Below are positions 52,840-64,000 of a stretch of 64,000 nt of DNA, one piece after another. The notes under the pieces are model-generated. The model ran no database searches and was not told where the DNA came from. It saw only the letters and a program-made list of their open reading frames with translations. This DNA is from Diadophis punctatus similis (taxonomy: Eukaryota > Chordata > Lepidosauria > Squamata > Dipsadidae). Positions within the stretch are counted from its first letter, which is position 1. Every line of letters begins with the position of its first letter. The position numbers were made by a program, and so were the translations under genes. The stretch is taken from the NCBI GenBank assembly GCA_023053685.1, contig JALIGW010000040.1:717501-781500 (forward strand), in the 5' to 3' direction.

Positions 52840-54355
52840 TATGGTGGATGTAAAAAGTCTACACACCCCTGTTAAAATGACACTTTTTTGAGATGTAAAA
52901 AACAACAACAGACCAAGATTAATCATTTCAGAATTTTTTTCACCTTTAATATATGTGAGCTGTGCAAATCAATTGAAAAACAAATAGTTTGGGAGAAAAA
53001 TAATATAAAAATACAGTAACATGTATGTTAAACGTGTTAAACATGTTATGTTTAACATGTTTAACTTAAACATGTTATGTTTAAGTACACAGCCTTAAAC
53101 TAATACTTCGTTGAAGCAACTTTTGATTTATGACAACACTCAGTCTTTTGGGGTAGGTGTCTGTCAGTATCAGCTTTGCCTTGGGAAGCCCTCTTCAGAT
53201 TTACAATTGGATTCAGGTCTGGGCTCTGGCTGGGCCATTCCAAAACTTTGTTCTTCTGGTGAAATCATTCTTTTATTGATTTGGAGATATTCTTTGGGTC
53301 GTTGTGTTGAAAGGTGACATTCATCCTCAGCATTTTAAGCAGAGGCCTGAAAGCTTTGTGCCCAAATTGACTAGTATTTAGAACTGTTCATAATTCCCTC
53401 CACCTTGACTAAAGCCCCAGTTTCAGCTGAAGAAAAGTAGGCCAACATGGTGTAGTGTATTTTTGGTGATGCAGAGTGTTGTTTTTGTGCCAAACATACA
53501 TTTTGGAATTATGGAAAAAATTCCAACTTGGTCTCATCAAAAACTCATTTGCCCACATGCTTTTGTCAGAAATACAAAATGTAGCTGGGTTTGGATGTTT
53601 TTCTTTGTAAGAGAAAAGCTTCTGTCTTGCGATTCTACCCCATAGCCCAGGCATATGAAGAATAGAGTAGATTGTTGTCACATGTAGTAAACAATCAGTA
53701 CTTGCCAGGCATTGCTGCAGCTCCTTTAATGTTGCTATAGGCCTCTTGGCAGCTTCTTTGACCAGTTTTCTTGTTTTCCCCCCATCAATTTTGGAGGGAC
53801 ATCCAGTTCTTGTTAATGTCACTATTGTGTCAAATTTTCTCCAATTGTTTGATAACTGTCTTCACTGTGTTCCATGGTATATCCGATGCCTTGGAAATTT
53901 TTTTATACAGCTCCCCCAACTGAAATTTTCCAGCACTGAGATCCCTTTGATGCTTTGTAAGCTCTTTGCAGATGATGGCTTTTGCTGTAAGAAGCAACTA
54001 AATGTCAGAAAAATCCTACTAGAAAAGCTGAAATTTATATGGTTTGATCAGAGTCACCTTACTTGATGGCAGGTGTGTACTATTTACCATCAGTTTGAAT
54101 TTGATTGGTTAATTCTGAACACAGCCACACTTAAGTGCACATTTAAGCAACCACGTTATTGGATGTTTTAATGTTATTTCCCCCCCCCCAAAAAAATTTC
54201 AATTTGTTTTTCAATTGAATTGTACAGCTTATATCTTATATTAAAGATGGAAAAAGATCTGAAGTGATTTAGTCTGATTTTTTTACATCTTAAAATCCTG
54301 GCATTTTAACTGTGTGTGTGTGTGTGTGTGTAGGTTTTTTTATATCTACTGCATA
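52840..54355 (-). mobile_element. Tc1-like DNA transposon, inactive
   Basis: Long terminal inverted repeats: TGGATGTAAAAAGTCTACAC and GTTAAAATGACAC at the left, the complement of TAGATATAAAAAAACCTACA and GTTAAAATGCCAGG at the right, with TA at both borders. The right repeat contains a (TG)n expansion. A minus-strand frame (53409-53822) encodes RTGCPSKIDGGKTRKLVKEA, TLKELQQCLAST, TTIYSILHMPGLWGRIARQK: the N-terminal helix-turn-helix region of a Tc1 transposase. The downstream DDE part is frame-broken. Confidence 0.85.
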
Positions 54356-54359
54356 TAGT

Positions 54360-56170
54360 ACACGTCCAATACATTTTTGTACCTTTTTAAATTGCTGCAA
54401 AATAGTCGCATTTCATAAAAAAGACAGAGAGGAAGGAATGTTTTCCTGATCAGTCAGATAACCTTGCTGTCTCTGAATTCTGTTCATGATTATTGACATG
54501 TTGCCTTAGGAATTTTCAGTACTAAAATTAAGAGAAAGGGTCTAGTGATTAAGATAAGGAATTATGTTTAACAAGTTTCAGTTGTTTTGAAATTGTAAAT
54601 TCAGAGAGCAGTTCTCTTAGCTTCAAGTTTTTGGTTCAGTGAGAAGTTTAAAATAAAGTATTTCTTTTGCAGTTTCACAATAGGGTACTTGTCAAACATT
54701 CAAAATCACTTTCAAGCAAAATCTCATTGTCACATGATTTAAAAGTGATAATAATACTCAGTTTTTTAGAAAAAGTTAGAAGTGCAGGTAGCCCTTAATT
54801 TCAGCCACTTGGTGACTGACATTTTGGTTGATGGCTGCCTCTCCGGGTCATGTAACTTGCATGTCAGGTACTAGGCAACTTGGCCGTATTTAGCAGCATC
54901 CCACAGTCACATGACCATAAAGAGGAAATTCTGCCTACCTTACCCAGGTGAGTAGAAAGTGCCTGCTTGAATGTCTCATCCTGTTAGGAAGGGGCATGAT
55001 CCTGCTAGCTGCTTCTCTGTTTTGAAACAACTTGCTCCCACACTCTTGACCTTTCAGGGAATACACAAGATCTGGTTGTCTGGAAGGCTTCGATAGGAGC
55101 TGTCCCATTGTTTGGGGAGTGGGAATATACTCTTACTCTTCATTGAGATTTTATGCATACAGAGTGAGGCATAAATGCAATCATTCAGAAGATTTCATAT
55201 TGCATAGAAAAGGAAGCAAAAGTAAAGCTACTTTATGCAAGTTTTGCATACTGCATTCTCAGTATACCTATTACACTTCCTCCAAATCCTTCAAAGTAAA
55301 TTGCTCACTGCAAACCCTGTTAAAGGTTTTCCTTTAATTTAGCTTTGGGAAGCAGAGTAACTGGGATTTGTAGTAAGAGCTTGTCCTACAATTATCTGGA
55401 CTGGGAGAAAGGATCTGGGATTTACATAAAGAACATTAGGTATGTTGAAGATAATGACTGTGAAGGGATAAACTCTGGTAGTTCCAATCCACCCAGGGTT
55501 TCCATTTTGGAAATATGTGATGTGAGGATAGGAACCCAGTGTTACTTTTCACTGTATTTTGAAGCATCCTTGAAATGCTCTCAATATCTGAGCCGCACCT
55601 ATCCTTCATATCTATGCAGCAAACTTTTGTATTGTAGTGGATTGCTAACGGAAGGAAAGCCTCTTCAGAGAAATCTGTGTGTAGAGGACTTTGTCCATTG
55701 TTGATAGAGATTTTCCCTTGGGGAAACCTTACATTTATTAAGGTTTCCCCAAGGAAACCTTAATAAATGTATTTGTATATGTATTCTTTGGGCTACAATC
55801 TCAGCTATGAACAAATCACTTTTACTGATTTGAGCCTAATTATAGTTTCATATAGACCTTCCTCATCATTACGGTAATGTCAAGTTCATATGTCCTCTAT
55901 TCATCCCCATAGGTTTTTTTTATTAATTTCTAAGAAGTCTGGAGTGAGTCTCATTTTCACTATGCAACTGGCTGAAACATATTTATAAGGGGCAAATGAT
56001 TATTCATATGCAATATTATGATATAACATTTACTTGAATCAGACATTGTAATTGGTGTTTGATGATTCATGACATTCACTATTTTTATATTGTAGGTTAT
56101 GAGGGATGCTGTTAAAATGTCAGTTGCATTCACCAGAGACACTTAGGATAGGCTCTCAAGTGAAATGATC
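54360..56170. other. MTF1 intron, mostly unassigned
   Basis: Contains a Tigger-like fragment (54783-54925) and a palindrome cluster (55717-55773). No exon is recognised. Confidence 0.4.
55717..55773. repeat. Overlapping palindromes
   Basis: CTTGGGGAAACCTT pairs with AAGGTTTCCCCAAG, and ACATTTATTAAGGTTTCC pairs with GGAAACCTTAATAAATGT around a CCAA centre. The second arms are perfect over 18 bp. Confidence 0.9.
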
Positions 56171-56178
56171 TTCTATAT

Positions 56179-56581
56179 CAGTGATGGCGAACCTTTTTTC
56201 CCTCGGGTGCCGAAAACGCGTGCGCGCGCGCTGTCACGCACGTGTGAGTGCCCACACCCATAATTCAATGCCTGGGGAGGGTGAAAACGGCCTCTCCCGC
56301 CCCCGCAGAGGCCCTCTGGAGGCCGGAAATGGCCCGTTTCCCGACTTCCGGTGGGCCTGGTAGGCCCGTTTTTTGCCCTCCCCAGGCTCCAGAGGCTTCC
56401 CTGGAGCCTGGGGAGGGCGAAAACACCCCCTCGGAGGCCCTCTGGAAACCTAAAATTCCCTCACAGAGCCTCCACACGAGCCAAAAATCAGCTGGCCGGC
56501 ACGCACATGCATGCTGGAGTTGAGCTAGGGCAACGGCTCGCGTGCCGGCATGGCACGGGTGACATAGGTTCGCCATCACTG
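56179..56581. mobile_element. hAT-type MITE (family B) in MTF1 intron
   Basis: Termini CAGTGATGGCGAACC and GGTTCGCCATCACTG, with 8-bp target duplication TTCTATAT/TTCTAGAT (7 of 8) at 56171-56178 and 56582-56589. GC-rich interior. Confidence 0.85.
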
Positions 56582-56928
56582 TTCTAGATGTTTCTTAAAG
56601 TTGCATAAAATAACCTACAAGGAAAAGCTGGGGAGCCTACTTTAGCATAGAGCTCACATTTAGCTATATTTTTCTTGCCTGCTCTTCTGAATCTAAAAGT
56701 CCTTATTGTGCCCCCTAATCCAAAGGGCAGGGTCATGGGACTGTCTATGGACACGAACAAAGGAGGATCTCCTCTGATTCTAATCTGAGCTAGCAGCTAT
56801 ATTTGCATAACACGCAAACAGTGCTGCTTTTGCTGCCTCCTGAACTCAAACATTTATTTTCTCTTCCAGTAGCTCTGTGAAATGGATTGGGCCAATATTG
56901 ATTTGAATGATGCTTGTTTCTCTGACAG

Positions 56929-57167
56929 GTGAAGCGCTACCAGTGCACATTTGAGGGCTGCCCTCGTACCTACAGCACTGCAGGCAACCTGCGCACCCAC
57001 CAAAAGACCCACCGTGGGGAGTACACCTTTGTGTGCAATCAAGAGGGGTGTGGGAAGGCCTTTCTGACATCTTACAGCTTGAAAATCCATGTCCGGGTGC
57101 ACACCAAGGAGAAGCCCTTTGAGTGTGATGTTCAAGGTTGTGAAAAAGCCTTCAATACACTCTACAG
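56929..57167 (+). CDS. MTF1: MTF1 coding exon 2 (zinc fingers 1-3)
   Basis: Acceptor TTTCTCTGACAG, donor TACAG|GTAAGA, phase 2 out. It encodes [20 protein letters not shown] (finger 1, C2H2), [20 protein letters not shown] (finger 2) and [16 protein letters not shown] (start of finger 3). Linkers HRGEYT and HTKEKP are typical of MTF1. Translation matches the family residue for residue over most of its length. Confidence 0.97.
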
Positions 57168-57391
57168 GTAAGAGGATGAATTTTGGAAATCTCATATTCA
57201 TCAGGAGAAATTACTGCTTATACATGGAGAGAGAGAGAGAAATGGGTACTCCTGGTTGAATTGACTAATGTCCTGATGAAATAAGTTTTACTCTGCCCTA
57301 TGCCCACTCCCCAGATCTCTCACATCAGTGCTTGTGGCTCTTGCAGAATTTATTACCTGATGTACATCACCCACACAATGTCTTCCACTAA

Positions 57392-58419
<1,028 letters not shown>

Positions 58420-58893
58420 TGTTAATGTATTAGCAGAGTATTCCTTGTGTTACCAAGGTTGTGCATACAGAAACGTTTAGATTGAGATCAGTTGTGAATA
58501 AGTACTCAGCCACACACAGATACACTAACATGAGTTAAAGTTTACTTTAAGAAATAGCATTTTCCTATAAACAGTCCAAAGTCATACACTTAATAGTCAT
58601 AATGACAATCCAAGTATTATCCAGTACAAATACATTTCAGCTATAATACATAACTACAACACAGAGAGAAATGCAGAGCATACATACTCTAGGCCTTGCT
58701 CTAATGATCAGCAGAGACTACACTCAGTAGTAGAGACCAAAGACAAACAGAGAGGGACTCCCATAGAAATAAGCTGTGAACTCTAGCTCCCTTTTGTGGC
58801 AGTCTGCAACACCTAAGCTAAACAGACTTATAGCTGTTAAAAGCTAGACATATATTGTTCTATCCAATATTAGTTATGGTCAGAGACCTAACA
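58420..58893 (-). repeat. Copia 3' LTR
   Basis: On the minus strand begins TGTTAGGTCTCTGACC and ends ATACATTAACA. Equal in length to the 5' LTR with no mismatch seen. Confidence 0.95.
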
Positions 58894-58926
58894 TTCTCCC
58901 CTTTGGGTAGATCAATATATAATACC

Positions 58927-61900
58927 TTACATCTTTAAACCATAGTTTTCACAACACTCTTTGTGTTTAATTGCACCTTGCGCTTTAGTGAAATGATCTG
59001 CAATATTCTGTTCAGTCATGCAGTATTCCAACTTAACCATTTTATTTTGAACACATTGTCTAACATTCAGATATCTCAAATCAGTATGTTTCGACCTTGT
59101 TTTCACAGCTAAACTATTAGCCATACTAATGGCAGATTGATTGTCTTCATACACAATAAATGGCTCCTGTACAGTAATTCCTATATCCTTTAACAATTGT
59201 TTATAATACACCAATTCTGTACACATTAATGATAAACTCGAGAATTCTGCTTCCATAGTGGATAAACTAATATGTTGTTGCCTAATAGATTTCCACCCTA
59301 TTAAAGCATTACCCAACATTACCACTATACCTGATGTTGATTTGCGAGTCATTGCATCAGTAGCAAAACTTGCATCAGCATATGCAGTTAACACTAATTC
59401 ATTTCTCGGTTCTAAATATAAAGAATAATGTATTGTGTGCTTTAGGTATCTAAGTATTCGTTTAGCTGCTTGCCAATGCCTTTCATTTGGTTCAGCATTA
59501 TATCTAGCCAGTTGATTTACGCTATAAGATATATCTGGTCTAGACCAATTACTCAAATATGAGAGACTACCAATTAGAGACTGATATATCTCCTTATCAA
59601 ACACAGGACATTTAGTATCACTATTTGTAAATCCCTGATCCATTGGTGTCTTAGCAGTTTTACAATTCTCCAGGTTATATCTTTTTAACAATTGGCTAAT
59701 CTTCTTAGCTTGCGAAATTTTGAATCCTCTATTTGTCTTCATTATATCAAGACCCAAATAATGTTTAATTTCTCCTAAATTTCTAATCTTGAACTTTCTT
59801 TGTAATTCAGAAACAATATCATTTGCTTCTTGTTCAGTCTTTGTTATAATCGCTATATCATCTGTAAATAATAGCAACAGAGAAATCAAACCATCTTTCT
59901 CTCTCCTAAATAAACAAGGATCAGCTATACCAGCTTTAAAATCCATGGAAACTAATTCTTTTACAATGCATTTATTCCATTCATAACCTGATTGCTTTAA
60001 ACCATAAAGACTTTTCTTTAATTTCCAATAATCATTTTTTCCATCATCTTTTAAACCTAATGGCTTTCTCATATAAATGGTATGTTGTAAAGGTGCATGT
60101 AGATATGCAGTTTCGACATCTACATGATTAATTATGCATTTATTTTTAGCTGCCCAAACTAATGCTCCTCTCAATGTATTTGCTCTCAGACTAGGTGCAA
60201 ATACCTCATCATAATCCTTATCTGATTGAGCAAATCCCTGAGCAACTAATCTTGCTTTATGGGTAACAGTGCCATCCACACCAGCCTTTAATTTATACAC
60301 CCATCTGCAACCTATTGCACGCTCACCTGGTGGTAACTTTACATCTTCATATACCTCAAGATCCTTTAAAGATTTTAATTCCTTATTCATCGCTTCCTGC
60401 CAAGCTACCTGTTCCTTTGTTGGATACAGCTTAAGTTCATTATAATTAGACGGTTCCACATTAATCTGGCATACAATACTTGCCTGATATCTATCAGATG
60501 GACGTCTCTCCCTAGTCGACCTCCTAGGCAATTTAGTACAAGTTGTTGGAATTTCCTCTTCCTTTTCCTCCCCTATCGAAGTATCTTCTACATCATCCAT
60601 AGATGGTTCCTCTATTGAGGATTCTTTCACTATCCTATCATCAGTACTATTCTTATCAGAATCATCAGGAAACAATGGATCCTCAACAACAATACTATCT
60701 TGTTCCTTGTATTCCTGTTCCAGTTTACTCCATCCAACATGCTCAAGGAATTTAGCACTTGCACTACAATATACTCTAGTAGTACCTGGCTCCCAGAATC
60801 TAAATGATCTATGATTAGATTCATACCCTACAAAACATAATTTCCGTGCTCTATGTTGTCCCTTTCGCCTTACTTGTGTGGGAATATGCACCCATGCTGG
60901 TGCACCAAATGTATGCAAATAACTAAGATTTGGTTTCCTACCATACCAACGGGTAAATGGCAATTCACCAGTTGTTGCATTCACTACATTGTTCAAAACA
61001 TGGTTAGCACACATTATAGCTTCACCCCAGAGCCTCTCTGGTAAACCAGAATCTGAAATCATGGTTCTAGACATAGCCTGTAATGTCTGACCTCTTCTTT
61101 CAATATGTGCATTATGTTGCGGCCGAAAAGGAGCAGAACGCTTATGTTCAATACCAGCTCTCTTTAGCATATCTTCAAATCTCTTATTGGTAAACTCAGT
61201 ACCATTATCTGTTACTAAACTAACCAGTTTCTTTTTCATTTTTCGTTCAACAAACCTTAACCAGTTTACAAAATGCTGATATGTTTCTGTTTTTGTTTTC
61301 ATCAGATAACAGAAACCATATCTAGAAAAATGATCAACTATGCTCAATATATAACAGGCTCCACCTAAACTGGGTTTCTTAGGGCCAATGAGATCAGCAA
61401 ATACAACCTCTAATGGTTCCTTGGTTTTAAATCCATTTAACCTGTTTGTAGGAATTACCTTGCTCTTTTCCTGATTGCAAGCATTACAATTTAAATATCT
61501 TGCACAAGGTTTTAATTTTATACCATTAGATAACTCAACAGTTTTCTTTAAAACTTTGAAATTTAAATGTCCCATACGTCTATGGAGCAAATGAATACAT
61601 TCATCATGAGGCTTTCTATTTTCATAAACTGAATTGGCCTTATTTAATGGACTATCATGGATAATATATAAGCCATCATGCAATCTTGCAGTAACTCTTT
61701 TACCTTGTTTTTCAATTAAACATTTATCTCCCTGAAAAGTTACCACAAACCCTGCTTTTACCAATTCTCTCACAGATAGTAAGTTATATATAAGGTTAGG
61801 TACATATAACATTGGTAAACTTTCATTAATACATGAACAATATGCATTACCTTCTCCAGATACTCTCAATTTCCAGCCATTTGCTAATGATACATGTTGG

Positions 61901-62181
61901 TTACTTTTAGTCATATTAACAAATCTCTCTTTACTTTTAGTTATACACTGAGATGCTCCACTGTCTATTATCCAAATATCATGGCTTACATTTTTATTTG
62001 TACTTGATATAGCTACACTAACATCATTATAAGCTCTCTGCATATTACTAGCATTCTGCTTTTTACCCATTTTACAGAATCTGGCTATATGACCCTTAGC
62101 CCCACAAGAATAACATTTCCTAACAATATAGGCAGTTGAAGATTGTGGTTGTTTCTCTCTCTGTGGTTCTTCCTGTGGTTG
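58927..62181 (-). CDS. Copia Pol: zinc knuckle, protease, integrase, RT, RNase H
   Basis: Open from the codon after the gag stop to 58927; the first ATG is at 62070. Knuckle CYSCGAKGHIARFC; protease WIIDSGASQC; pre-integrase RMGHLNFK with CNACNQEK; integrase FADLIG, SLVTDNGTEF and HIERRGQTL (D, D, E kept); RT KARLVAQGFAQ, HVDVETAYLHAPL, LYGLKQSGYEWN and LLLLFTDDIAII (DD kept); RNase H AYADASFATD, STMEAEF, VYEDNQSAI and RSKHTDLRY. No internal stop or frameshift over about 1085 codons, so the polyprotein looks functional. Confidence 0.95.
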   Translation of the reverse strand, partial: QPQEEPQREKQPQSSTAYIVRKCYSCGAKGHIARFCKMGKKQNASNMQRAYNDVSVAISSTNKNVSHDIWIIDSGASQCITKSKERFVNMTKSNQHVSLANGWKLRVSGEGNAYCSCINESLPMLYVPNLIYNLLSVRELVKAGFVVTFQGDKCLIEKQGKRVTARLHDGLYIIHDSPLNKANSVYENRKPHDECIHLLHRRMGHLNFKVLKKTVELSNGIKLKPCARYLNCNACNQEKSKVIPTNRLNGFKTKEPLEVVFADLIGPKKPSLGGACYILSIVDHFSRYGFCYLMKTKTETYQHFVNWLRFVERKMKKKLVSLVTDNGTEFTNKRFEDMLKRAGIEHKRSAPFRPQHNAHIERRGQTLQAMSRTMISDSGLPERLWGEAIMCANHVLNNVVNATTGELPFTRWYGRKPNLSYLHTFGAPAWVHIPTQVRRKGQHRARKLCFVGYESNHRSFRFWEPGTTRVYCSASAKFLEHVGWSKLEQEYKEQDSIVVEDPLFPDDSDKNSTDDRIVKESSIEEPSMDDVEDTSIGEEKEEEIPTTCTKLPRRSTRERRPSDRYQASIVCQINVEPSNYNELKLYPTKEQVAWQEAMNKELKSLKDLEVYEDVKLPPGERAIGCRWVYKLKAGVDGTVTHKARLVAQGFAQSDKDYDEVFAPSLRANTLRGALVWAAKNKCIINHVDVETAYLHAPLQHTIYMRKPLGLKDDGKNDYWKLKKSLYGLKQSGYEWNKCIVKELVSMDFKAGIADPCLFRREKDGLISLLLLFTDDIAIITKTEQEANDIVSELQRKFKIRNLGEIKHYLGLDIMKTNRGFKISQAKKISQLLKRYNLENCKTAKTPMDQGFTNSDTKCPVFDKEIYQSLIGSLSYLSNWSRPDISYSVNQLARYNAEPNERHWQAAKRILRYLKHTIHYSLYLEPRNELVLTAYADASFATDAMTRKSTSGIVVMLGNALIGWKSIRQQHISLSTMEAEFSSLSLMCTELVYYKQLLKDIGITVQEPFIVYEDNQSAISMANSLAVKTRSKHTDLRYLNVRQCVQNKMVKLEYCMTEQNIADHFTKAQGAIKHKECCENYGLKM

Positions 62182-62802
62182 TTACTCTCTCAGTTGTTTT
62201 CTATCTTGCCTTCTTCTAGACTCTTCTAACAGTCTTCCTATTATGCCAGTCAATGTCAGTTCATCTCTGGTTAAAACTTCCAGTGAAGACACATAATCAT
62301 CATAAGAGTCATCCAAAGAAGAAAGAATAATATAAACTTGATGCAACTCTGAGAAAATCAGTTCTTTTTCATGTAGCTCTTGTAATGTTCTCTTCATAAA
62401 CTCCAAATGAGCTAACATGTCACCACCTTTTAACAAACGTGCTCTGAACAGTTTACGTGTAAGGTGTATGTGCGCACCAACACTATCTCGAACATAAAGT
62501 CTCTTTAAGGTACTCCAACACTTGGCAGCAGAATCTTCACCATGAATATGGACCAGTTGCTGATCACTCAGTGTCAGTCCAATAATACTAAGAGCCTTTT
62601 CATTATCCCGGTTAAAGGCAGCTATTTTCTTCTTATCTTCATCATTTGTTGGATCCCAAGCTGTTATATCAGGTGGATTATTAACCACAGTCCATAATCC
62701 TTCTTTACGCAAAAGTAAGCTGCACTTCATAGACCAGGAAACATAGTTAGTTCCATCTAACCTGGTTATCAGGGATAAGCTAGTTGACTGTTCTTGTGCC
62801 AT
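62182..62802 (-). CDS. Copia Gag
   Basis: Forms the capsid that packages element RNA. ATG at 62802 gives MAQEQSTSLSLITRLDGTNY then VSWSMKCSLLLRKEGLWTVV, the usual Copia Gag opening, and continues with the UBN2-like stretch KCWSTLKRLYVRDSVGAHIH. It ends at TAA 62182-62184. The same frame then continues past the stop into the zinc knuckle and pol, so the stop lies between gag and pol without a frame change. Confidence 0.9.
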   Translation of the reverse strand: MAQEQSTSLSLITRLDGTNYVSWSMKCSLLLRKEGLWTVVNNPPDITAWDPTNDEDKKKIAAFNRDNEKALSIIGLTLSDQQLVHIHGEDSAAKCWSTLKRLYVRDSVGAHIHLTRKLFRARLLKGGDMLAHLEFMKRTLQELHEKELIFSELHQVYIILSSLDDSYDDYVSSLEVLTRDELTLTGIIGRLLEESRRRQDRKQLRE

Positions 62803-62878
62803 TGTTAATTTAACAGTAAACCACAAGTTAGCTGTCTGAGTATGAAACTGAATATTCACACTAACTCTCAATATCTCT

Positions 62879-62892
62879 CTGGGCCCATAACC
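62879..62892 (-). promoter_or_regulatory. Copia primer-binding site, half-tRNA initiator-Met type
   Basis: Minus strand GGTTATGGGCCCAG, two bases inside the 5' LTR. Its complement CTGGGCCCATAACC is the anticodon arm of initiator tRNA-Met, the internal priming mode known from Drosophila copia, rather than a tRNA 3' end. Confidence 0.8.
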
Positions 62893-62894
62893 AG

Positions 62895-63368
62895 TGTTAA
62901 TGTATTAGCAGAGTATTCCTTGTGTTACCAAGGTTGTGCATACAGAAACGTTTAGATTGAGATCAGTTGTGAATAAGTACTCAGCCACACACAGATACAC
63001 TAACATGAGTTAAAGTTTACTTTAAGAAATAGCATTTTCCTATAAACAGTCCAAAGTCATACACTTAATAGTCATAATGACAATCCAAGTATTATCCAGT
63101 ACAAATACATTTCAGCTATAATACATAACTACAACACAGAGAGAAATGCAGAGCATACATACTCTAGGCCTTGCTCTAATGATCAGCAGAGACTACACTC
63201 AGTAGTAGAGACCAAAGACAAACAGAGAGGGACTCCCATAGAAATAAGCTGTGAACTCTAGCTCCCTTTTGTGGCAGTCTGCAACACCTAAGCTAAACAG
63301 ACTTATAGCTGTTAAAAGCTAGACATATATTGTTCTATCCAATATTAGTTATGGTCAGAGACCTAACA
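62895..63368 (-). repeat. Copia 5' LTR
   Basis: Same 474-bp sequence as 58420-58893; in element orientation it carries the promoter for the antisense transcript. Confidence 0.95.
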
Positions 63369-63394
63369 AGGTGCATACCATCAAAAGGGTCTCA

Positions 63395-64000
63395 TGTGAT
63401 CTCAGCTGAGGAGTTGATGCATGTGTCAGTCGGGTTTCAGGTGCGGCTTCAGTACAGAAACTGCCTTGGTCGCCCTGATGGATGATCTCTGGAGAGCCGG
63501 GGATGGGGGAAATTCCTCCATCCTGGTGCTACTTGACCTCTCAGCGGCTTTCGATACCATCGACCATGGTATCCTTCTGCATCGTCTCGGTGAGTTGGGA
63601 GTGGGAGGCACCGTTTTGCGGTGGTTCTCCTCTTATCTCACCGATAGGATGCAGTCGGTGTTAACAGGAGGGCAGAGATTGTCCCCTAGGCCCCTGTCAT
63701 GCGGGGTGCCTCAGGGTTCGGTTCTCTCGCCCATCTTGTTCAACATCTACATGAAACCACTGGGGGAGATCATCCGGAGACATGGGGTGAGTTTTCATCA
63801 GTATGCTGACGACACCCAGCTGTACATTACCACCCCGTCTCAATTCAGTGAGGCAGCTGATGTAATGTGCCGATGCCTGGACGACGTTAGGACCTGGATG
63901 GGGAGGAACAGACTCAGACTCAACCCCGACAAGACTGAGTGGCTTTGGATATTGCCTCCTAAGGACCATGACAACTGTCCCTCCTTGGTTCTTGAGGGAG
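63395..64000 (+). mobile_element. L2-type LINE RT fragment, continues past the window
   Basis: Same family as 47870-50527: [72 protein letters not shown] (YADD at 63802-63813), NRLRLNPDKTEWLWIL. At nucleotide level the reading frame appears open here, unlike the shifted copy at 49.4 kb. The left end is 5' truncated near 63395. Confidence 0.9.

Larger units (their letters stand above)
58420..63368 (-). mobile_element. Full-length Ty1/Copia LTR retrotransposon, antisense to MTF1
   Basis: 4949 bp bracketed by the 5-bp target duplication AGGTG (58415-58419 and 63369-63373). Two 474-bp LTRs (58420-58893, 62895-63368) show no difference by eye, so the insertion is very recent. On the minus strand the order is LTR, primer site, gag, pol (zinc knuckle, protease, integrase, RT, RNase H), polypurine tract CCCAAAGGGGAGAA, LTR. 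Integrase before RT is diagnostic of Copia. Confidence 0.97.

Overview
The window is vertebrate nuclear DNA, almost certainly from a squamate reptile and most likely a snake. Genes are split into short exons with GT-AG introns and are heavily diluted by transposons: CR1 and L2 LINEs, tRNA-headed SINEs of Sauria type, an L1-type element, hAT and Tc1 DNA elements, a Copia LTR element and very long simple repeats. No prokaryotic features are present. Homology statements rest on recalled family sequences plus splice-phase checks done by hand; no search was run.

The gene order on the + strand is SF3A3 (only the last coding exon, 2689-2766), a GPI-anchored two-domain Ly6/uPAR (LU) gene (eight phase-consistent exons, 7743-10704), INPP5B (ten recognisable exons, 13093-34886) and MTF1 (promoter, 5'UTR exon and the first three coding exons, 51200-57660; it runs off the right edge). 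SF3A3-INPP5B-MTF1 in the same orientation matches the human chromosome 1 block as I recall it; the LU gene between SF3A3 and INPP5B is not in that block. The genes are neighbours by synteny, not a pathway: splicing factor, cell-surface protein, inositol 5-phosphatase and metal-responsive transcription factor.

INPP5B appears inactivated. Exons 1-8 stay open with correct phases. Exon 9 then has a TAG where the conserved Trp should be and an Ala in place of the metal-binding Glu of the FQE motif, exon 10 has lost two residues from the TGIMGRM motif, and no later catalytic, ASH or RhoGAP exon is visible before MTF1. That space (35-51 kb) is filled by a 2-kb composite hAT element, an L1-like remnant, a 6.2-kb LTR element without recognisable coding capacity, and an L2 LINE.

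Other main points. A 1.86-kb hAT-type element at 19949-21805 (8-bp target duplication) carries a fragment of RASA1 exon 1 with its splice donor. A 4.95-kb Copia element in an MTF1 intron (58420-63368) has LTRs that I see no difference between, a 5-bp target duplication, a primer site matching the anticodon arm of initiator tRNA-Met, and near-intact gag and pol on the minus strand. A full-length L1-type insertion at 27005-29920 with a 17-bp target duplication has ORF1 but no ORF2. At least eight hAT-like insertions can be delimited by their terminal repeats and 8-bp target duplications.
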